Below are positions 32,674 to 37,566 of a DNA stretch of 37,566 bases, piece after piece; within the stretch, counting starts at the first letter, position 1; each line of letters opens with the position of its first letter. Source of the DNA: an uncultured Flavobacteriaceae bacterium (lineage in GTDB: Bacteria > Bacteroidota > Bacteroidia > Flavobacteriales > Flavobacteriaceae); contig CAJWVI010000019.1 of assembly GCA_913048115.1 (NCBI GenBank), positions 1 through 37,566 of the forward strand. The letters are read 5' to 3'. The notes under the pieces are model-generated. The model was not told the DNA's origin. It was given only the letters and a program-made list of their open reading frames with translations, and did no database searches. The position numbers and the translations under genes were made by a program.

Positions 32674-33576
32674 TTAAAAAAAACTTGTTACAAACAGCAC
32701 TAGTGCAAATAGAAAGGTACTTAATGCTATTTTTTTTAGTTCTGGATCAAGTGCTGCAGGGTTTTCATTCTTAAAAACCTTTATCATGTTTATAACAAGA
32801 GGTATAAATGCAAGTAGAGCCAGATAACTAAGTGGCTTTGCGTTGCTAGCAAACAAATACACAAGGGCAGCTATTAATCCCGTACAAATTAAAAAGCAAT
32901 GGTATATTTTCACATTTTTAGCACCTAATACAACAGCTAATGTATTTTTTTGAACTTTTTCATCTTCAATTCTATCACGCATATTATTTAAGTTAAGAAC
33001 CGCGGTGCTCATACAGCCTATTGCTATTGCCAATAAGAAAACATGATCGCCTAAGGATTTTGAAAATAAAAAATAACAACCAACGACGCCTACAATTCCA
33101 AAAAATAAAAAAACAAACAGGTCACCCATAGCTCTGTACCCATAAGCGTTGTCTCCCACAGTATATTTTACAGCAGCAACAATAGCTGCAATTCCTAAAT
33201 TAAAAAATATAAAAGAAAGAAGTATATGATCATTTCCAAAGGCAGTGAAAATAAGTAAAGAAGCCAAGAACAAGGTTAAAATTGCCGTTAAAATCATTCC
33301 TTTTTTTAACTCTTTTGCAGTCAACAAACCACTTTGAAAAGCTCGCTTTGGCCCTACTCTATCTTTATTATCTGTTCCTTTAATACCGTCACCATAATCA
33401 TTAGCAAAGTTTGAAAGAATTTGAAAGCCCAAAGTTGTAAGTACTGCTAGTATAAGAATTGGAGTGGCAAACACTTGCACCTTAATTGCAACTGCACTGG
33501 AGGCGAGTATTCCAGCTATAGAGAGTGGCAATGTTCTAAGTCTTGCTGCAGAGACCCAAGCACGAACTTTGTTCAT
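32674..33576 (-). CDS. menA: 1,4-Dihydroxy-2-naphthoate polyprenyltransferase
   Basis: UbiA-family membrane prenyltransferase of 300 residues with about eight or nine helices, which attaches the isoprenoid tail to dihydroxynaphthoate to give demethylmenaquinone. The two Asp-rich prenyl-diphosphate sites are N59-D-Y-G-D63 in NFANDYGDGIKGTDN and NNMRDRIED (197-205). RVGPKRAFQSGLL is a MenA hallmark. It is first in the menA-menC-CPBP-menE series, 108 bases before menC, so menC may also have its own start site. It is divergent from the DoxX gene. Confidence 0.93.
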   Translation of the reverse strand: MNKVRAWVSAARLRTLPLSIAGILASSAVAIKVQVFATPILILAVLTTLGFQILSNFANDYGDGIKGTDNKDRVGPKRAFQSGLLTAKELKKGMILTAILTLFLASLLIFTAFGNDHILLSFIFFNLGIAAIVAAVKYTVGDNAYGYRAMGDLFVFLFFGIVGVVGCYFLFSKSLGDHVFLLAIAIGCMSTAVLNLNNMRDRIEDEKVQKNTLAVVLGAKNVKIYHCFLICTGLIAALVYLFASNAKPLSYLALLAFIPLVINMIKVFKNENPAALDPELKKIALSTFLFALVLFVTSFF

Positions 33577-33597
33577 AGGTATTTGTTATTTTTTTTG

Positions 33598-33605
33598 TAA
33601 AAATA
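33598..33605 (-). promoter_or_regulatory. Candidate -7 box of the menA operon
   Basis: Reads TATTTTTA followed by C on the minus strand, with an implied leader of about 18 bases. A TTG is present upstream, but only 11 bases away. Confidence 0.42.
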
Positions 33606-33687
33606 CAGCTTAATAACAAAATCATACCTAAGTATTACAATTCAAATTTGTTTCTGTAAAAAACTTAAATACCAAAAACTTTTTTTC

Positions 33688-33695
33688 TATTTTTA
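33688..33695 (+). promoter_or_regulatory. Candidate -7 box of the DoxX gene
   Basis: TATTTTTA with an implied leader of about 22 bases; no -33 TTG in range. Confidence 0.35.
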
Positions 33696-33720
33696 AACCT
33701 AAATATAAACACCCCATATC

Positions 33721-34092
33721 ATGACATCAACATACCACATTGGTTTATTATTAGTACGTATTTGTTTTAGCGGAATGATGCTAACCCACGGCATCCCGAA
33801 ATTAATGAAACTTATTCAAGGAAATTTGGAGTTTGGAGATCCACTAGGTATTGGAGCCACACCATCATTTATCCTTACAGTACTTGCAGAGGCTATCTGC
33901 CCATTGCTTATTATTATTGGATATAAAACCCGCTTGGCGAGTATTCCAGTGATCGTTACTATGGGAGTTGCTGCTTTTATAGTACATGGTTCAGACCCAG
34001 TTGCTGTGAAAGAAAAAGCATTATTATATTTATTTGCTTTTATAGGTATTGCTCTTTTAGGTGCTGGTAAACATAGTGTTGATAGGAAATAA
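33721..34092 (+). CDS. DoxX family membrane protein
   Basis: A 123-residue protein with four hydrophobic segments and the family start IGLLLVRICFSGMMLTHGIPKL. EAICPLLIIIGYKTRLASIPVI in the middle and a charged end are typical. DoxX proteins are small quinone- or redox-associated membrane proteins of mostly undefined role. The gene is divergent from the menaquinone operon, which fits a quinone context but proves nothing. A lipoprotein gene follows after 95 bases. Confidence 0.85.
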   Translation: MTSTYHIGLLLVRICFSGMMLTHGIPKLMKLIQGNLEFGDPLGIGATPSFILTVLAEAICPLLIIIGYKTRLASIPVIVTMGVAAFIVHGSDPVAVKEKALLYLFAFIGIALLGAGKHSVDRK

Positions 34093-34187
34093 ATTAAAAA
34101 ACAGTGCATTATCGGGATGTTGAAACATAGACACTGTGTTTTGGCATAGCTATTGACATGCTATTATTTAACTAATACCAGAGAACA

Positions 34188-35369
34188 ATGAAAAAACTAC
34201 TGTCAATTTTAAGCCTGGTTTTGCTGCTAACTGCCTGCAGCAGTGTTAAAAGGAATCAAAAACTACTCGCCAAAGGAAACTACGAGAAAGCAATAGATCT
34301 GGCAGTAAAAAAGTTACAAAAAGACAAAGTATCTCAAAAAAAGGATGCGCATATTGCAATACTTGAGCAGGCATTTCAAAAAATTATTGCCAAAAACACT
34401 AGACGTATCTCCTTTCTTGAAAAACAAGGATATGCATCTGGCGCAAAGGAAATCTATTATACGTTTCAAAACATGGAGTATATCCAGGACAAAATCCGTC
34501 CATTACTTCCTCTGTATAGTCAAGCTCTAAAAAGAAATACTGTATTTAAGCTAGAAAATTATAGTGACAAAATTCTGAGTGCAAAACAAGCATACATTGC
34601 ATATTTATATGATGAGGCTTTTTTGTATATGGAGTATCAAACTCTTAAAGATTATAGAACTGCCTATTATATTTATTGTGAGCTTGAGGACCTACAGCCC
34701 AACTATAAAGATGTACCAAGCAAAAAAGAAAACGCGCGTTTTTATGGAACAAACTTTATCTTGGTGGCGCTAAAAAATAGCACAAACCAAATAATACCAT
34801 CGGCTTTAGAACAAGAATTATTAAAGCTAGACACCTATGGTCTTGATAAGTTCTGGACGCAGTACCATACCCAACAACAACGCGATATAAATTATAGCCA
34901 TGGCATCACATTAAACTTTAGAGATATTGATGTTTCTCCAGAAAAAATAAGTGAAACTATAGAGAGACGTTCAAAGCGAATTAAAGACGGCTGGCGGTAT
35001 GAATATGACGCAAATGGGAATGTAGCAAAAGACAGTTTAGGCAATGATATAAAAAAAGATGTCTATCTAAGAGTCTCAGCAAGTATAACCTATATTACGC
35101 AATTAAAATCTGCACGTGTAGCAGCAACGGTAATCTACACAAATACTCAAACAGGGCGCAGGCTAAATCGTTTACCCATATCTAGTGAATTTATATTTAA
35201 AAATACCTTTGCTGGATTTACAGGAGACAAAAGAGCACTTACTAAAGAAGACCGTAATTTTCTAAAATATAATTTCATTGCCTTTCCATCTAATGAACAG
35301 ATGGTGTTTGACACCGGTGAAGATTTAAAACTAAGTCTAAAGGATATTATAAAAAAAAACACCTTGTAA
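34188..35369 (+). CDS. Conserved-looking lipoprotein of unknown function
   Basis: A 393-residue predicted lipoprotein: MKKLLSILSLVLLLTAC with lipidated Cys17, then SSVKRNQ. Residues about 25-190 are helical and TPR-like (KLLAKGNYEKAIDLAVKKLQKDK, then DYRTAYYIYCELEDLQPNYKDV), with the A-x-G-N-Y-E-K-A pattern of one or more degenerate TPRs. Residues 190-390 look beta-rich and polar (YLRVSASITYITQLKSARVAA, then ISSEFIFKNTFAGFTGDKRAL). I do not recognise the second domain. TPR lipoproteins of Bacteroidota often belong to envelope assembly complexes, but I have no basis to assign one. A strong inverted repeat follows the stop. Confidence 0.78.
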   Translation: MKKLLSILSLVLLLTACSSVKRNQKLLAKGNYEKAIDLAVKKLQKDKVSQKKDAHIAILEQAFQKIIAKNTRRISFLEKQGYASGAKEIYYTFQNMEYIQDKIRPLLPLYSQALKRNTVFKLENYSDKILSAKQAYIAYLYDEAFLYMEYQTLKDYRTAYYIYCELEDLQPNYKDVPSKKENARFYGTNFILVALKNSTNQIIPSALEQELLKLDTYGLDKFWTQYHTQQQRDINYSHGITLNFRDIDVSPEKISETIERRSKRIKDGWRYEYDANGNVAKDSLGNDIKKDVYLRVSASITYITQLKSARVAATVIYTNTQTGRRLNRLPISSEFIFKNTFAGFTGDKRALTKEDRNFLKYNFIAFPSNEQMVFDTGEDLKLSLKDIIKKNTL

Positions 35370-35414
35370 TCTATCCTTTACAAAGGAGCGTTGTTTTTGC
35401 AGGCAAACTATCAA

Positions 35415-35460
35415 TTTTACAAAAAACCTTCTTTCTTAAAGAAAGGAGTTTTTTGTAAAA
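35415..35460. terminator. Long bidirectional terminator between the lipoprotein gene and ytxJ
   Basis: Perfect 13-base arms TTTTACAAAAAAC (35415-35427) and GTTTTTTGTAAAA (35448-35460), continued inward by an imperfect CTTCTTTC/GAAAGGA stem and a short AT loop. A and T runs on both sides fit termination of both convergent genes. Confidence 0.78.
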
Positions 35461-35505
35461 TGAATCATCCACCTAAAACTGCTCACGGTGCTTTATAAAA
35501 ACCTC

Positions 35506-35901
35506 TTATATCAAATTTATTAGTGTATCTGCCTTAATGTCATTATGAGAAGCGTGCGCAATAACTTCGCCATTTTTTATAACGATAAGTTGAGGGCTTT
35601 GATGGAACACCTGAAACTCAGAACCAATTTCATTAGAAATATCTCTGTACGTAAGTAAGTCTAGATAATACAATTTTATTTTACTTGAATCTATAGCAAA
35701 TGTGTCCTCAAAATCTCTGAGTACCATCCGGCTTATAACACACCTAGTAGAGTGTTTAAATATTGCAACAGGGATCACTTTAGACTCTTGTTTTATATCA
35801 AGTAATTGATCAATTGTATTTAGCTCAACCCAAGGCACTTTATTTTTTTCTTTTGCTGGTTTGGCAGAATCTTCTTTTTTAAATGCACTAAAAAAACCCA
35901 T
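35506..35901 (-). CDS. ytxJ: YtxJ-type bacillithiol-system redox protein (DUF2847)
   Basis: A 131-residue cytosolic thioredoxin-fold protein. The active-site segment KHSTRCVISRM holds a single cysteine, C54, in a C-x-x-S arrangement (S57), the monothiol form of YtxJ proteins, which are thought to remove bacillithiol from proteins. HQSPQLIVIKNGEVI with the cis-Pro region follows as expected. An N-terminal lysine-rich tail (residues 5-22) precedes the fold. The presence of bshB1 in the same window supports a bacillithiol-based thiol system. Confidence 0.87.
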   Translation of the reverse strand: MGFFSAFKKEDSAKPAKEKNKVPWVELNTIDQLLDIKQESKVIPVAIFKHSTRCVISRMVLRDFEDTFAIDSSKIKLYYLDLLTYRDISNEIGSEFQVFHQSPQLIVIKNGEVIAHASHNDIKADTLINLI

Positions 35902-36170
35902 ACATATATATTTTTTTTCAAATATCGTATTATTTCAATTATAATGCTGAAGGTGTGAACTAAAATGATAACGTAAGAGATCTCATTACAAACTAAATAA
36001 TTGATAAAAAAAAAACTTTAATAAAAATCGGAACTTTATTGACACTTCAAAGAATTAATCTGTTTTTCATCTAAAAAGAAAGAAAGAAAATAAAACTTGT
36101 TTTTTATTTTTATATATTGTTGGACTTAAACTAATATTTAATTACCCTTAACTTAATAAATAACGTTTTT

Positions 36171-37566
36171 ATGAAAAAAATTACTACTTTACTTATGTTA
36201 GCTATTATGACAACCTTCGGTTGGCAGGCTAACGCTCAAAATGGTGGAGACACCTGTGCTGAAGCCGTGAGTGCAGGCCCAGGAACATACTCTGATGTGG
36301 CCATTATAGTCGGAACAGGAGGCGCAACCAACACAGGTGGTACAGATGCCATGTGGTATAGCTACACACCGGCTGAAGATGGTGTACTATCTGTTAATTC
36401 ATGTGCCTCAGATCCAGGCGGTGTAGACACTAGAGTTTACGTACACACAGATGGCTGTGATACGTTAACAATTCTTGCTGCTGATGATGATGGTTGTGAC
36501 GCACCAAACGGTTTTGGATCTAGTGTTACTGACATAGCAGTAGTTGCTCAACAGGAATACTTAATCCAGTGGGATGACAGATGGAATGCTGGTCAATTTG
36601 ACTGGGAATTATCTGGACCAGATGCATATGTTCCATTAGATCCTACAGTATTACCTATTACACTAGAAAATCAATTACCAACATTTGGAGATTTTAACGG
36701 GTCATTTACGCAGGCTATTGCAAATCCAGATGCAACAGGAGCAAACACTTCTGCTACTGTAGCTGAAAATACTGTTCCAGCTAACGCAGGTTTTGCAGGT
36801 GTTAACTTTGGTTTAGACGCTAACATTGATATTTCTGTTCAAAAAGGATTTACAATGACCGTATGGTCACCAGTTGCAAATACTCCAGTACTTCTAAAAT
36901 TAGAAAACGGATCTGGAGCAAATGCAGAGGTTCTTGCAACAACAACTACTACGAGTGCATGGGAAACCATCTCATTTGATTTTAGTGCGGTAGGACAATT
37001 AACATATGAGTCTGTAACACTCTTCATGAACTTTAATGTAGTAGACCCAGCAACTCAAACTTACTACTGGGATAACCTAGAGCAAGTTGATGTACTTGTT
37101 ACAGGAGGTGCTTTAATCTCAGAGATTGATGCAGACCAAACAGGTACTGACGATCAAGAATTCGTAGAAATACAAACAGAATTTGCAAACCAGTCATTAA
37201 ATGGTATGCTTGTAGTATTCTTTAATGGTTCTAATGATTCAAGTTACAGAACTTTAGACCTTACTGGATTTGCTTCAGATGAAAACGGATATTTCCTTCT
37301 AGGAAGTGACGCAGTACCTGGTGCAGATATTACAATGGGAGCTAGTAATACAATCCAAAACGGAGCAGATGCTGTTGCACTTTATATGGCAGATGCAGCA
37401 AACTTCCCTGATGGAACAGCAGCTACAGACGCAGGTCTTTTAGATGCTATTGTATACGGAACAGGTGATGCAGATGATGCAGAACTACTTACTGCACTTG
37501 GTCAAACCACTCAGTGGGATGAGAACGAAAATGGAGCTAAAGACACTGAGTCTCTTCAGTTTGATG
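36171..37566 (+). CDS. Large secreted multidomain protein with lamin-tail-like domain (partial, runs off the window)
   Basis: The frame is open from the ATG at 36171 to the window end, 465 codons without a stop, so the C-terminus is missing. Signal peptide 1-23 (ending ANAQ). Residues 24-150 form a Cys-containing beta domain (GDTCAEAV ... TDAMWYSYTPAEDG ... GGVDTRVYVHTDGC) of the kind seen in flavobacterial secreted enzymes and adhesins. Residues about 163-310 look like a carbohydrate-binding jelly roll (KGFTMTVWSP, VLLKLENGSGA, YYWDNLEQVDV). Residues about 314-445 resemble a lamin-tail domain (ISEIDADQTGTDDQEFVEIQ, YFLLGSDAV, DAIVYGTGDADD). A catalytic nuclease, more beta modules or a T9SS tail may follow. 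The 269 bases upstream are very AT-rich, with no clear promoter. Confidence 0.8.
   Translation, partial: MKKITTLLMLAIMTTFGWQANAQNGGDTCAEAVSAGPGTYSDVAIIVGTGGATNTGGTDAMWYSYTPAEDGVLSVNSCASDPGGVDTRVYVHTDGCDTLTILAADDDGCDAPNGFGSSVTDIAVVAQQEYLIQWDDRWNAGQFDWELSGPDAYVPLDPTVLPITLENQLPTFGDFNGSFTQAIANPDATGANTSATVAENTVPANAGFAGVNFGLDANIDISVQKGFTMTVWSPVANTPVLLKLENGSGANAEVLATTTTTSAWETISFDFSAVGQLTYESVTLFMNFNVVDPATQTYYWDNLEQVDVLVTGGALISEIDADQTGTDDQEFVEIQTEFANQSLNGMLVVFFNGSNDSSYRTLDLTGFASDENGYFLLGSDAVPGADITMGASNTIQNGADAVALYMADAANFPDGTAATDAGLLDAIVYGTGDADDAELLTALGQTTQWDENENGAKDTESLQFD

Noticed and set aside
34101-34141. ACAGTG/CACTGT inverted repeat after the DoxX gene as a terminator
   Set aside because: The stem is only six pairs with a 25-base loop and a short T run, too weak to call.
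1-37566. Mobile elements, prophage, CRISPR or defence islands
   Set aside because: No transposase, integrase, phage, Cas or restriction gene was recognised, there are no regular direct repeats, and base composition looks uniform by eye.

Overview
The window looks like ordinary, low-GC chromosome of a free-living, probably marine member of the Flavobacteriaceae (Bacteroidota). The evidence is a type IX secretion (T9SS) sorting domain, menaquinone and bacillithiol genes, a NusB of about 314 residues, a DUF3276/PUR protein, a CAL67264-type membrane protein beside EttA, and promoters of the Bacteroidota TAnnTTTG type instead of sigma70 -10 boxes. I see no insertion sequence, integrase, prophage, CRISPR array, restriction or defence cluster, or large biosynthetic cluster. 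No stretch over 300 bases lacks a gene.

Layout. 1-3.2 kb: HMG-CoA lyase (-), a small secreted cysteine-paired protein (+), then pyrD and a LysE-type exporter (-). 3.2-7.6 kb: peptidase T (+), a bidirectional terminator, the nusB / DUF1573 lipoprotein / yajC operon (-) and leucine dehydrogenase (-). 7.7-15.7 kb: an ABC exporter, a PUR-domain protein, a secreted M14 peptidase, a seven-repeat FG-GAP T9SS protein and a sodium:solute symporter, all on +. 15.7-17.9 kb: tRNA-His, bshB1 and a transsulfuration enzyme (-). 18-20.2 kb: hutI-hutG (+). 20.3-26.2 kb: an asymmetric YbiT-like ABC-F ATPase (-), a redox-dead thioredoxin-fold lipoprotein (+), a small transaldolase (-), and ettA with a 59-residue membrane protein upstream of it (-). 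26.4-29.4 kb: methylcrotonyl-CoA carboxylase beta-like subunit (+) and a secreted M24 peptidase (-). 29.5-33.6 kb: menA-menC-CPBP protease-menE (-). 33.7-37.6 kb: a DoxX protein (+), an unknown lipoprotein (+), a bacillithiol-associated YtxJ protein (-), and the first 465 codons of a large secreted multidomain protein (+) that runs off the window.

How the genes fit together. Leucine dehydrogenase, the carboxylase and HMG-CoA lyase are three steps of leucine catabolism, present as separate transcription units. HutI and HutG are the last two steps of histidine degradation. MenA, MenC and MenE make menaquinone, the electron acceptor expected for the class 2-like dihydroorotate dehydrogenase. BshB1, the transsulfuration enzyme and YtxJ belong to bacillithiol and cysteine metabolism.

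I did not find a convincing undescribed multi-gene system. The observations most worth checking are molecular: an ABC-F protein with one whole ATP site degenerate; a PyrD with a class 1-type cysteine in a class 2 scaffold; a tRNA-His with two U-U mismatches in the acceptor stem; promoter boxes abutting two start codons, which suggests leaderless mRNAs; and a few conserved-looking proteins of unknown function.
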